DNA of 64,000 nt from assembly GCF_949628215.1 (NCBI RefSeq), contig NW_027441288.1, positions 310,001-374,000 of the forward strand, in the 5' to 3' direction. Position 1 is the stretch's first letter. Every line of letters begins with the position of its first letter. The translations under genes and the position numbers were made by a program. Of this stretch, positions 21,801 to 32,200 are shown piece by piece. The DNA is from Phalacrocorax aristotelis. Taxonomy: Eukaryota; Chordata; Aves; Suliformes; Phalacrocoracidae. The notes beneath the pieces were generated by a model. It was not told where the DNA came from. It searched no databases and worked only from the letters and a program-made list of their open reading frames with translations.

Positions 21801-22363
21801 TGTAACCAAAGTGATGAAATCAACCAGAGACGGTGTTCCATTACGGGAACATGGAGCATACCAATCAGCGCACCTGTCGATCTGCATTTTAGTCCCTAGG
21901 CGATCGTTAATGTCAGCAGAACAACAGACAACGTGCTTCTGTCAGAAAAGGATGACAAAACGCGGTTTCGCTTAGCGGACTGAGAAAACTAGCCAAGACT
22001 GCCAAGATTAAGAGCCGAGAAGCTAAAAGGTAATTCCGGCAGGGGGAGATCGCGACCACCGACTCACAGACCACCACCGACCCAAGTAACAGAAGAGAAC
22101 AACGGAAGAGGACAACCGAGCCTGCGCAGCGATTTACATACGGAACGAGCAAGTTTGTACCAATCAGCAGACAGGACAATAATGAATATGTATGAATACG
22201 TAAAACATTGATCTACAAATTGTACGGGAAAGGTGCGTGAGGTACGCACGCCAGGAGGAGCGATCCCCCGTGCATCCGGCGCCGCGAATAAAGAATGCCT
22301 GCTCTTTAATACTAAATTGGTGTTGAGGAGTCGTTTCCGATTTTAACGCGTTTTTCGGTAACA
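21801..22363 (+). mobile_element. ERV-A 3' LTR (563 bp)
   Basis: TGTAACC to GGTAACA, preceded by a weak purine tract ACAGGGGAAA. AATAAA is intact at 22287-22292. The following flank, CAGGAAGTCAGATCAAGAG, equals the flank of the LTR remnants in duplicon copies 1 and 3 apart from one base. Confidence 0.92.
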
Positions 22364-23060
22364 CAGGAAGTCAGATCAAGAGAGCCAGAGAACAACAAAA
22401 CACCGACAGGCTACAGGACAGAGCAGGAGGAAAAAAAAAAAAAAACGGAGCCAGAGCCAGGCAGAGAGAGGCGGAGAAAGAAAAAGGAGCCACAGGCTAC
22501 AGGACAGAGAGAGGGAGGACTGAAAAGACGGGGAGGCAGGGAGACACTCAGAGCGAGATGGAGAAAGAAGGTGCGGGGGGGGGGTGCGCAAAAAAAAAAG
22601 TAAATTTTGCAGCAGGTAAGGAAAGAGAGGGGGCCGGGGGAGAGACAGGGAGGGCCCAGGACGCACAAGAGAGGCAACGGGGCCCCAGTGGCCCAGGACT
22701 CACCGCGACTCTCGCTCTCAGCGCTGCTGGCACAATTTAGCCGTTCAGATGCTTCTTTCCCCTCCTCTCCTCCCTGCCTCTTCTGCAGCTCCAGACTCTA
22801 GGCCGTCCTCCACCTGAAGAGAATACGTGGGTGTCTTACAGCTCTTACCAGATGAGGCTTCCTAGGCACGTAGCCTAGCTCGCCCGTGCTGGAGCTGGGG
22901 GCAGGCGCACGGGGCAAGGGGGGCCAGGGGAGGCTGAGGGGGAGCTCTGGTGAGCTGGGGAGTCGGCCATCTTCTGCACCCAGAAGCTGCAGGGGGAAAA
23001 GGTCATCATCCTCCTCCTCCTTTCCCTCTTCCCTTCTATCAGCTCCCGGGTAACTCCTAG
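22364..23060 (+). repeat. Duplicon copy 2, left part
   Basis: Matches copy 1 from 12495 on (purine-rich repeat, shorter A and G tracts, then the stretch up to TTCCTAGGCACGTAGCCTAG). It then jumps, lacking about 0.6 kb found at 13020-13620 in copy 1, resumes at GGAGCTGGGGGCAGGCGCAC, and loses homology at about 23060. A YY1-like CGGCCATCTT lies at 22964-22973. The divergence is clearly higher than between copies 1 and 3. Confidence 0.85.
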
Positions 23061-24636
23061 GGCTGCCCTCACCCGCTCGCCTTTAGCATACCAGAAGCCT
23101 GCCTCGGCGGGTCATTTGAAGCTTCCCATCCCACCAGCCCCAGTAGTACAGGCACACAAGGAGATACCCCTGCACCCACCAAAGGGGCTCGCTCACCTCG
23201 CCGGCAGCCCTAGGCCTCACCCGACACAGGGAATCGTGTCCGACACACCACCACGCTGCAGCAAGAGCAGAGGAGGCCTTTCCTTACCAGGAAGCAGCAA
23301 CGAGCACGGCGGCATCACCTCGCAGGCACTGCAGCATCGCAGGGCTGTTACCTGCGGAGAGAGCAATGGGGATCACAGGGACACCACCGCGCGTGCACGG
23401 CTCCCGGGCTCAGTACCCAATTCTGGTCGCTGGGCAGCAGCATTATCTGAATTACTCTTCTCGATTAATACCATCCAGAAACCGTAACTTGGCTGCATCC
23501 ACAGAGCTTCTATTCCTCTGCACCTTTCCCCCTCGCAGCCCCAGCAGCGCCATTCATTGCCTCTGCACCAAACAGCAAAGTGTCTCGAGGGAGGAGAAGC
23601 AGCACAGCAAACCTGGGGAACAAGGTTGGGTTCCCACCCCCGCAGAATAAGCCCCAGGAACTGCTTGTAGGCATGTGGCATCAGGGTTGTGATCGGGTTT
23701 TGGTTTGGTTTTCTTTTTTTTTCCCCCGCCTTCTTTACATAATGTAATAATTGGGGTTGCTTTTCCAAACTACTGAGTTCTGTGGGGATTTTTTGTGCTT
23801 TTGCCCTACAAAAAATGGTCATTTTCACTTTCGGTTTTGTGCATGAGAATGGTTGGTGGGTGCTTTTAGGTTGTTGTTCCTTCCCCCCACCCCCTTTTTT
23901 TTTTCCTTTCCAGCCGCACAAATCCAGCTGGAGTTGGCTTTCCCAGAAGCCCCAAGTTGTTTTCTTTCCACCAGAATTCTTCCTGTATTTTCACCCCTCA
24001 TTGCAGGCCCAGAGTCAAGGGGTTTGAGGTATTTTTGTGCCCAGGCAGCAGCTCCCAGGCTGCATAAGCAGCCCCACAGGGGGAAGTCCCCGTTTGAGGG
24101 AATCGGCCCCAAATTGGGATGGGAAAGTGAAGAGAAGGAGAAAAAACCCTGAATAACCTGAAAAAGAACACCTACTCCAGCCCACCAAGCACCGGTCACC
24201 TTGCCTGACTCACCTCCAGGGCCCACATCACGCTCGGCTCATCGCTTAGCACCCTCAGATCACAAAAAAAAAAAAAGAGTAAAACCCATAATGGAGCCCT
24301 ATAGCCATCAGTCACATCTTCCCTCCAGTACTACACACAGACTCACCTTCTTACAGCGCTCCCCTGGGCTCTCCTCCGTTGCCCTGCACGACTCATCCAT
24401 CTGCACCTGGAAAAACAGTGTTACTGAACAAGTCACCTGGAGGCACAGCAACAGCTTAACCATTCCACAGCTCCTGCGCCCACGTAGGAATACCATCTAG
24501 AGCCCAACTACAGCCTGCCGTTAAAGGAAATGCATTAAATCAAACGTTAAGCCCTCGCACATACAAGCCGGAACAGCAAAAACACGGCACGCTCGCGCAC
24601 CCAGGGCGCAGCCCGACGGAGGTCCACGCGCACCTC
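23061..24636 (-). other. Unique sequence with candidate spliced mini-exons; gene not recognised
   Basis: On the - strand several segments have a good acceptor and donor. 24347-24406 (60 nt) has a TTTTTCCAG acceptor and an AAG/GTGAGT donor; one frame reads VQMDESCRATEESPGERCKK. 24214-24253 (40 nt) has a T-rich acceptor and a GAG/GTGAGTC donor. 23288-23351 (64 nt) has a CTCTCTCCGCAG acceptor and a CTG/GTAAGGA donor. 23197-23255, or to 23221, has a CTCTTGCTGCAG acceptor and a GAG/GTGAGC donor. The phases do not join into one convincing protein, so this may be a non-coding or decayed host transcript. No protein family is recognised. Confidence 0.3.
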
Positions 24637-24698
24637 GCCGGTTTGATGCGGAGCCACCCAGCATCCCTGCGAGCACAGCTGCAGGCGCAACAGCAGTT
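24637..24698 (+). repeat. Duplicon copy 2, 62-bp island of homology
   Basis: GCCGGTTTGATGCGGAGCCA through GGCGCAACAGCAGTT matches copy 1 at about 14065-14126. The ZNF143-like promoter pair that precedes it in copies 1 and 3 is missing here, and about 3.3 kb of extra DNA follows before homology resumes at 27963. Confidence 0.85.
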
Positions 24699-26399
24699 TC
24701 ACCTACACCCATCTCGGCGCGCAGCGCTTCTGAAGCTTTAAGCTGAAAGCCCTACCTTGACGCTTGGCCACACTAGAAGCGAGCCGTAGCTAGGACTCCA
24801 CAGAAACACAGCAACACAAATTGCACACCCACAGCGGCGACAGCCTTGCAACTACTTAGACCAGGAACAACAGAGGAAAGTAAAACGGCTTCATCACCCG
24901 CACAGGAAAAGCGGCAGACGGAGGCAAAGGGTCAGCATTCATAGCCCTTACAGAACACAGGCGTTCTCTCTCCTTCCATTCCTAAACCCATCCCTTAGGT
25001 CTAAATATCGCAGCCCTGCTGTGGCAATAGCGAGAGCGGGGAACGAGAGCCCTGCCGCCGGCCGTTTGTGCGGCAGGACACAAAAACAGAGGGACATGTT
25101 TTGCCACACACAACCCTGAATCTCCTGAAAAGTTATGTTTACCAAAAATAGGCATTTGGAACATATTGCCAAAAACAAAACATTCGGCAATAAAACTTTT
25201 ATGTGTTTGACACCCGCACATTTTTTGGGAACTTGCTATTTGCTTCCTGGTTTTGCTGGTCTTCCCTCAGAAGTTCTACCTGCAGCCAAGTTATTCCCAC
25301 CCGCCCGACCGGTTCAAGCATTCACCTTCCTGGTATTACCAGCACATTGAGACACAGGCGAGGAACTTAACTGCTCTTCTAAAACTATCCAAATGACAAT
25401 TACAGCCCTGAAAGAGGAGTGGAAGAGAAGAACAGGAGAGATCAGGCAGCAAAAATGCTCTGCAGGCTGCTGCCAGCCAACACTGCACTCTTTTGTTAAA
25501 GCCACCCCGCCCCCCCAAATGCAAACAAAAAAACCCCCCATGACTTCATGAAGTGCGTGGGTTTTTTTTCTTTTCAGTAGTCCTTTTGGAGCTCATCCCT
25601 GTCTCAGCATCTTGTCTTGTCAGAGCATGAAGTGCAGATGATCTGTATCCCGATGACATTTGCATGGGATGAATACATTTTCAGAAATAGACCCGATCCG
25701 TGAGACTCCTGTCACCTTTGTGGTTTTAATAATCGTAACTCAATTTTATCGACTGACACACTTGTGAGAAAACTAATTAACTTGAAACGTAGCCTCTCCT
25801 CGGGGAAAAAATGTGTTAGACACCAAATGAAACCGATTCAGAGCTCCAAACCACGATGGAGCCGATAGAGCTGTTGTGACTTAGTTTGTATGTTTAATTA
25901 ATTGGTTAATAACTCTTCTAAGCAGCGCAGAATGAAGAGCTGGACCCAAAGAGGGTGCGCTGCGCTGGATCCAAAAAGCACCCTTCCTCCAGAGACCCGC
26001 CTCAGGTGGCGAGTTCGCTCTGGTGCATGCCGGCCTCCCGAACTTCGGGGTCCGATGTGACCGGACCCCCACCTCCGGGGAGGGTCCTCGTACCCTGCCC
26101 AACCCTTGCTTTCCCCTGCAGCCCCCGATGCCCCCACGCCACCCCCACAAGCAGCCAAACCGGCTTCTGCTTTTGGCCCCCAAACCAGCTCACTTTGGGA
26201 CCGGTTCTGAGCCAAAAAGCCCAGCTGCTGAGCCTGTTCTCAAGTCCCAAAAGCGCAGCACTTGACCTCTGCTCCTCAGCCCAAAACCACACCACTTAGT
26301 CCCCTCGCTCAGGCCCTCAAAACGCACGACTCGATCTGTTTCAGGGCCCCGGCGTCAGCCACAGGAGCCTGCTCTCAAGGCCCAGGAACAGAAGAGCTG
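24699..26399. other. Unique intergenic sequence, no gene recognised
   Basis: Mixed-composition DNA present only in copy 2. 25540-25920 is relatively AT-rich. A weakly repetitive stretch around 26210-26420 (CTCAAG(T/G)CCC..., CAGGCCCTCAAAACGC) is the only internal structure seen. No ORF with family motifs and no RNA gene is recognised. Confidence 0.5.
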
Positions 26400-27480
26400 T
26401 GCTCTCCACGCTCAGGGACCAAACCAGCTGAACCTGGCTGCGTCCCGGCCCCCTCCGCAGTCCCCACGGGCAACGCTCAGGGCCGCGGAGAGCGCAGCCA
26501 CCCCGCAGCCCTGCACCCCCACGGCCCACGCGGGCACTGTCGGGGAGGCCTTGGGAACTGAACTGCGCGGGCCCGGCCCCGCACCCCGGCGGGGCAGCCC
26601 AGCGCCGGCCCGGCAGCGCTTTCTTCCTGCTCTCGCAGGCCTCGTTTCCCCGGCAGCGCCGGGCCCGCACCCCAACCCCACAGGGGGCCGGGCCCGGCCC
26701 GCCTCCAGCAAACCGCGGCGGCAGCAGCCGGGGTCCCTGCCTGCCTCGCGGGCAAGGGGGGACCCGCCCGGCACCGCAGGAGCCCCCGCCGGGGTCGCCG
26801 CCGCCGCCGCCCGACCCCGACGAGGAGCAGTCGAGAGCCGGGTGGGGCTGCCCCTACTCCCCGGGGACGGGCACGGGCTCGGCCCCAAAACCCAACCACC
26901 GACCCACGACAGCGCTCGGCCCGGGGCCGCTGCTGCCCGCACCCCGCCGCCCCCCCGGGGGCTCCGCGGACCGGGAGACCCCACAGCCCAAACCCGCCGA
27001 CCCACAGCGCGCCCGGCCATGCGGCTCCTCACCTGCTCTGGCGCGGCTCCGGCTGCCCCACGGCCCGGCACGGAGCCGAACCCGGCCACCGGACCATCCG
27101 CCAACCCCCCCAACCCCCGGACGCTCCGGGACGGTTCTCGTCCCTTTTCGCTCTGACGCCTCGAGCCGAGCCGGCCCCGCTCCTCCGAGCTACCGGCGGT
27201 GCCCGCTCGGCTGCTCGGGGCCGGGCCCTGTTCTCGCCCGGACGCGAGAAGCCGCTCCGGGGTCTTCTCGGTGCGTCCAGCCCCGTGCCGTGCCGGAGCG
27301 GGGAGAGCCGGGTACGAGCGCGGAGCCCTGGGGCAGGGGTTGCCCCAGTGCCGCCGACGGTGTGTGGGGGGGTGTCGTCGTCCCCCGCCCCACGCGGGGG
27401 GCGCACACACGGTACACCCGCGGGCAGGGGCATCCCCGGGGAGCCGTGCGGCCGGGCTGCGCCGTAGGAGGGGAAGGTGA
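26400..27480. promoter_or_regulatory. CpG island of copy 2-specific DNA
   Basis: About 1.1 kb of extremely GC- and CpG-rich sequence with GC-box-like strings and runs such as GGTCGCCGCCGCCGCCCG. A 455-codon - strand frame (26412-27779) and several + strand frames cross it. All have low-complexity Arg/Gly/Pro/Ala composition and overlap one another, so I treat them as compositional. A promoter or first exon here is plausible but unproven. Confidence 0.45.
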
Positions 27481-27962
27481 TGTTGGTTTCCCATTTTCCC
27501 CGCAAACTGATCCTCCCCCCCGGCCCCCCTTTCCCGCGCGTTACAGCCCGCGAAAAAGCTTTTAACAACCCGATCGACAACACTCCCTTTATCCCTCTTC
27601 CAGCAGCAGCAGCAGCGAGAGATTAAGGCAACTGCAGCAGAGGGGAGGAAGGCAAGGAGAGCCTTTTCAAGCAAGGGCAGGACAAAATGCACGGCGTGGA
27701 CAGGCACAGGAGAGGCTGCATTATCTGGAAAGCACAACGCCTGCCCAAGGGCAGAAAATAAGGAACGAATCGTTTCCAAGGAGCTGCAGCAGACGAATCA
27801 CCTTTTTCTTTATTGCACTCCTGCCCTTTGTTATCCAAAGCGATAGGCTTCACCACCGGGCAGAAAATAGCTGCCTAGATTTACACGGACAACCAGAAAC
27901 AATCAAGCCACCCAGCAAGAAGTTCGCAGCAGAGGTATAACCCATCAGCAGCTAAAACATTT
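27481..27962. other. Unique sequence, no gene recognised
   Basis: Contains a short CAG run (near 27602) and ordinary-composition DNA joining the CpG island to the resumption of the duplicon. No feature is supported. Confidence 0.5.
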
Positions 27963-28715
27963 GTTACGCAGGCACAACTAGGCACTAAACAAAGGCTTTC
28001 CAACTCTGGAGGTCTAGAACAGGTAGACATTAGCACAGAAGCACAAGGGGCTCCGTCACACTGCACAAATCTCCCCGTGCCTACACACGCACACGTTCAG
28101 AAGTTAGTTATCAGAAAACGCCCGACTCAGCCATTTGCCACAGTCACGAGACTCACGACATGACACGCGAGGTGGGCTCAGAGTTTTAAGGCAAGAAATA
28201 CCTCCCCCACCCCCCACCAGAGATCTTTCAGGGTCCACACCTGCCATCTCCCCGCACCAAACGTAACCGGCCAAAGGCTTTCAGGTGACCCAAAACACAG
28301 TACACAAAAAATAACCGGGGAGAGCCCTACATTGTGGAAAAGCGAACGATGCCCGACCGGGGCTTCTCTGCGGGGCCCGGCCCCCGCCCCGCCCCCGGCC
28401 CGACCCGCACGGAGATACCCCCCGGCCCGCGCCAGGCCTCACCTCACACGGAGACCCACCCGCTGCCCGAACTCACCCACCAGCGCTCTCCGGCCCCCGG
28501 ACACGGCCGCGCTGCTCTCTCAGGCGGCTGCCGCAGGCGAGGCTCGGGCACCGCCAGGCCTCCAGGCGTCCCGAGGGGCTGCCGGCCACCGCAGGGGATG
28601 GCTGCCGGCGGCCGGACCGCCGCGGCGCTCCCCGCCCAGCTCCGAGCAGGCTCCGCCGGCCGCGGGCTTCCCACGCCGGGCCGCAGAGGGGCCCCGGCAC
28701 CGCACAGGGACGCCT

Positions 28716-28900
28716 CGCGACCCGGCCGCCACACGCACCGGCCCTTCGGCCTCCACACGCACCGCTCCCGCCCCCGCTCCGACGCGCACGCGCCACCGGA
28801 AGCCCGAGCCCCGCGGGGCGGCCCTTAAAGGGCGGCCGGAAGGAACGGCCCCCACCGGCCCCGCCCCCGCGCCGGACCGCCCCCGCGCCCAGCCGGTGAG
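28716..28900. promoter_or_regulatory. CpG-island core promoter (copy 2)
   Basis: Keeps the GC boxes, ACGCGCACGCGCC, the ACCGGAAGCC ETS site (28795-28804) and the TTAAAGGG stretch of copy 1. The CCG/GTGAGCGCC donor-like string downstream and the - strand GGTGG/GTGAGTTC donor near 28471 are also kept. Confidence 0.5.
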
Positions 28901-28903
28901 CGC

Positions 28904-28921
28904 CAGCGCCCCCTGCTGGCC
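28904..28921 (-). promoter_or_regulatory. CTCF-like binding site (copy 2)
   Basis: Same 18-mer as in copy 1 (GGCCAGCAGGGGGCGCTG on the - strand), unchanged despite the higher divergence of copy 2. It lies about 0.3 kb from the first base of array 2. Confidence 0.7.
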
Positions 28922-29205
28922 GGGCCGCGCTCAGCTCGCGAGGGCGCCGAGGGCCGGGCGGGGCGGGGCGGGACGCCCCGGCTCGGGGCCAGCGCCTTCT
29001 CGGGGCGAGCGGGAAACCCCTGCGGGCCCCGGTCACGGCCGGGCACAGCCGCGCGCCCTCCGAGAGCTGCTGAACGGGGCTGCCGCTCGTGACACATACC
29101 GAGCCGTCTGCGACGGGAGCGGGCAGAGGAGGAAGGGGCCGGCGGCCGCGGGGCCTGGCCGCAGGCGGGGGGGAGGGGCTGGGGCCCGGGGGGCCGCCCC
29201 CCTAC

Positions 29206-29248
29206 TCACAGTTCCCTCACAGTTCCCTCACAGTTCCCTCACAGTTCC
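29206..29248 (+). repeat. 11-bp minisatellite (TCACAGTTCCC)n, about 4 copies, continuous with array 2
   Basis: Four copies pass directly into TTCCCAGTACATAACAGTTA, the satellite body, in the same orientation. This shows the physical join between the CpG-island duplicon and the large array. Confidence 0.95.
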
Positions 29249-32200
29249 TTCCCAGTACATAACAGTTACCTCCCAGTACATCCCAGTACATCCCAGTAGA
29301 TCCTGGTACATCCCAAATCCCTGCCAGTTCCACCCGGTACAACCCAGTACAAGCCTGTACATCCTAGTTCCTCCACGGTACATCCCAGGGCATCCCCGCA
29401 CATTGTAATGCCTCCCAGTACATCCCAGGTCCCTCCCAGTACTGGGAGGGACCTGGGATGTACTGGGAGGGAACTGGGATGTACTGGGAGGGACCTGGGA
29501 TGTACTGGGAGGGACCTGGGATGTACTGGGAGGGAACTGGGATGTACTGGGATGTAATGGGACGGAACTGGGATGTATTGGGAGGCACTGGGAAAGAAGT
29601 GGTAGCGAACCGGGAGGGAATTGGGATGTACGGGGATGAACTGGTAGGAAACTGGGATGTACTGGCATGGAACGGGGATGTATTGGGATGTACAGGAACG
29701 GAACTGGAATGTACTGCGATGTACTGGGATGTACTGGGAGCAAATTGGAATTTACTGGGATGTACTGGGAGGAAACTGGGATATACTGGGTGGAAACTGG
29801 AATATACTGGGAGGCACTGGGAGGGAAGTGGGTGTCAACTGGGACATTCCAGTTTCCTCCCAGTACATCCCAGTTCCCTACCAGTGCAGCCCAGTACATC
29901 CCATTTCCCGCCCAGTCCGTCCCAGTTCCCTCCCAGTCCGTCCCAGTTCCCTCCCAGTACATCCCAGTTCCCTCACAGTTCACACACAGTTCACTCCCAG
30001 TTCCATTCCAGTACATCCCAGTACATGCCAGTTGCCTCCCAGTTTCCTCTAAGTACATCCCAGTACTTCAAAGTTCCATCCCAGTACATCCCAGTTCCCT
30101 CCCACTCCGTCCCAGTACATCCCAGTTCCCTCCCAGTACATCCTACTACATACCAGTTCCCTCCCAGTTCACTCCCAGTACGCAACAGTTCCCTCCCAGT
30201 ACGTCCCAGTTCCCTCCCAGTACGTCCCAGTACATCCCAGTTCCGTCCCAGTTCCCTACCAGTGCGTCCTAGTTCCCTCCCAGTACGTCCCAGTTCCCTC
30301 TTAGTCCATTCCAGTTCCCTCCAGTATATCCCAGTACATCCCAGTTCCCTCCAGTACATCTCAGTTCCCTCACAGTTCACACACAGTTCACTCCCAGTTC
30401 CATTCCAGTACATCCCAGTACATGCCAGTTCCCTCCCAGTACATCCCAGTACATGCCAGTTCCCTCCCAGTACATCCCAGTTCCCTCACAGTTCACACAC
30501 AGTTCACTCCCAGTTCCATTCCAGTACATCCCAGTACATGCCAGTTCCCTCCCAGTACATCACACTACATCCCAGTTCCCTCCCAGTTCCTGCTAAGTAC
30601 ACCCCAGTACTTCACAGTTCCCTCCCAGCACATCCCAGTACGTCCCAGTTCCCCTCAGTACATAACACTTCCCTCCCAGTACATACCAGTACATCCCAGT
30701 GTCCTCACAGTACGTCCCAGTTCCCTCCCAGTACATCCCAGTTCCCTCCCAGTCCGTCCCAATCCCCTCCCAGTACATCCCAGTTCCCTCCCAGTATGTC
30801 CCAGTACATCCCAGTTCCCTCCCACTACATCCCAGTTCCCTCCCAGTTCCCTCCCACTACATCCCAGTTCCTCCCAGTACATACCAGTTCCCTCCCAGTA
30901 CATCCCAGTACATCCTGGTACATCCCAGTTCCCACCCAGTACATCCTACTACATACCAGTTCACTCCCAGTACATCCCAGTTCCCTCCCAGTACATCCCA
31001 GTTCCCTCCCAATACATCCCAGTTCCCTCCCTGTTCCTTCCCAGTACATAACAGTTACCTCCCAGTACATCCCAGTAGATCCTGGTACATCCCAAATCCC
31101 TGCCAGTTCCACTCGGTACAACCCAGTACAAGCCTGTACATCCTAGTTCCTCCACGGTACATCCCAGGACATCCCCGCACATTGTAGTGCCTCCCAGTAC
31201 ATCCCAGTTCCCTCCCAGTACTGGGAGGGAACTGGGACGTACTGGGAGGGAACTGGGATGTACTGGGAGGGAACTGAGACGTACTGGGAGGGACCTGGGA
31301 TGTACTGGGAGGGACCTGGGATGTACTGGGATGTAATGGGACGGAACTGGGATGTATTGGGAGGCACTGGGAAAGAAGTGGTAGCGAACCGGGAGGGAAT
31401 TGGGATGTATGGGGATGAACTGGTAGGGAACTGGGATGTACTGGCATGGAACGGGGATGTATTGGGATGTACAGGAACGGAACTGGAATGTACTGGGATG
31501 TACTGGGAGCGAACTGGGATTTACTGGGATGTACTGGGAGGAAACTGGGATATACTGGGAGGAAACTGGGAGGGAAGTGGGTGTCAACTGGGACATTCCA
31601 GTTCCCTACCAGTGCATCCCAGTTCCCTACCAGTGCATCCCAGTCCGTCCCAGTTCCCTCCCAGTCCGTCCCAGATCCCTCCCAGTTCCCTCCCAGTACA
31701 TCCTACTACATACCAGTTCCCTCCCAGTTCACTCCCAGTACACAACAGTTACCTCCCAGTACGTCCCAGTACATCCCAGTACGTCCCAGTACATCACAGT
31801 TCCGTCCCTGTTTCCGACCAGTGCGTCCTAGTTCCCTCCCAGTACGTCCCAGTTCCCTCTTATTCCATTCCAGTTCCCTCCAGGATATCCCAGTACATCC
31901 CAGTTCCCTCCAGTACATCTCAGTTCTCTCCCATTTCCCTCCAAGTACATCCCAGTTCCCTCCCAGTTCACTCCCAGTACATAACACTTCCCTCCCAGTA
32001 CATCCCAGTACATCCCAGTAGATCCTGGTACATCCCAAATCCCTGCTAGTTCCACCCGGTACAACCCAGTACAAGCCTGTACATCCTAGTTCCTCCACAG
32101 TACATCCCAGGGCATCCCCGCACATTGTAGTGCCTCCCAGTACATCCCAGCTCCCTCCCAGTACTGGGAGGGAACTGGGACGTACTGGGAGGGAACTGGG

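Larger units (their letters stand above)
16742..22363 (+). mobile_element. ERV-A: defective gammaretrovirus-like provirus with two LTRs, env absent
   Basis: A 5.6-kb provirus. Its 5' LTR (16742-17319) and 3' LTR (21801-22363) both run from TGTAACC to GGTAACA and are flanked by a 4-bp CAGG duplication (16738-16741 and 22364-22367). A primer-binding site, leader, and gag, protease, reverse transcriptase, RNase H and integrase remnants follow in retroviral order. All reading frames are broken by stops and frameshifts. Between the integrase remnant (about 21726) and the 3' LTR there are only about 75 bp, so env and the end of pol are missing. The two LTRs differ at roughly 20 substitutions plus small indels, which indicates an old insertion. 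A four-base target duplication fits gammaretroviruses, though CAGG is frequent in this flank. Confidence 0.93.
27963..29248 (+). repeat. Duplicon copy 2, right part
   Basis: Homologous to copy 1 from about 14124 to 15428: GTTACGCAG, CACAACTAGGCACTAAACAA, the CpG-island promoter, the CTCF-like site and the (TCACAGTTCCC)n tract. Small differences include a longer CCCGCCCCCGGCCCG stretch around 28380-28430 and an extra repeat of CCCCCGCGCC near 28865-28888. It runs without a break into satellite array 2. Confidence 0.88.

Noticed and set aside
16742-22363. ERV-A as a functional provirus
   Set aside because: Stops and frameshifts occur in gag, protease, RT, RNase H and integrase, the YVDD box is changed, catalytic residues are lost and env is absent.
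26412-27779. 455-codon - strand frame in the copy 2 CpG island
   Set aside because: Low-complexity Arg/Gly/Pro/Ala composition, overlapped by long frames in other phases, and stop codons are scarce simply because of GC content. No domain is recognised.
29458-31146. 562-codon + strand frame and dozens of 100-376-codon frames in the arrays
   Set aside because: They occur in many frames on both strands over the same DNA, consist of seven-residue repeats from the 21-bp unit, and have no family motif, start context or codon structure.
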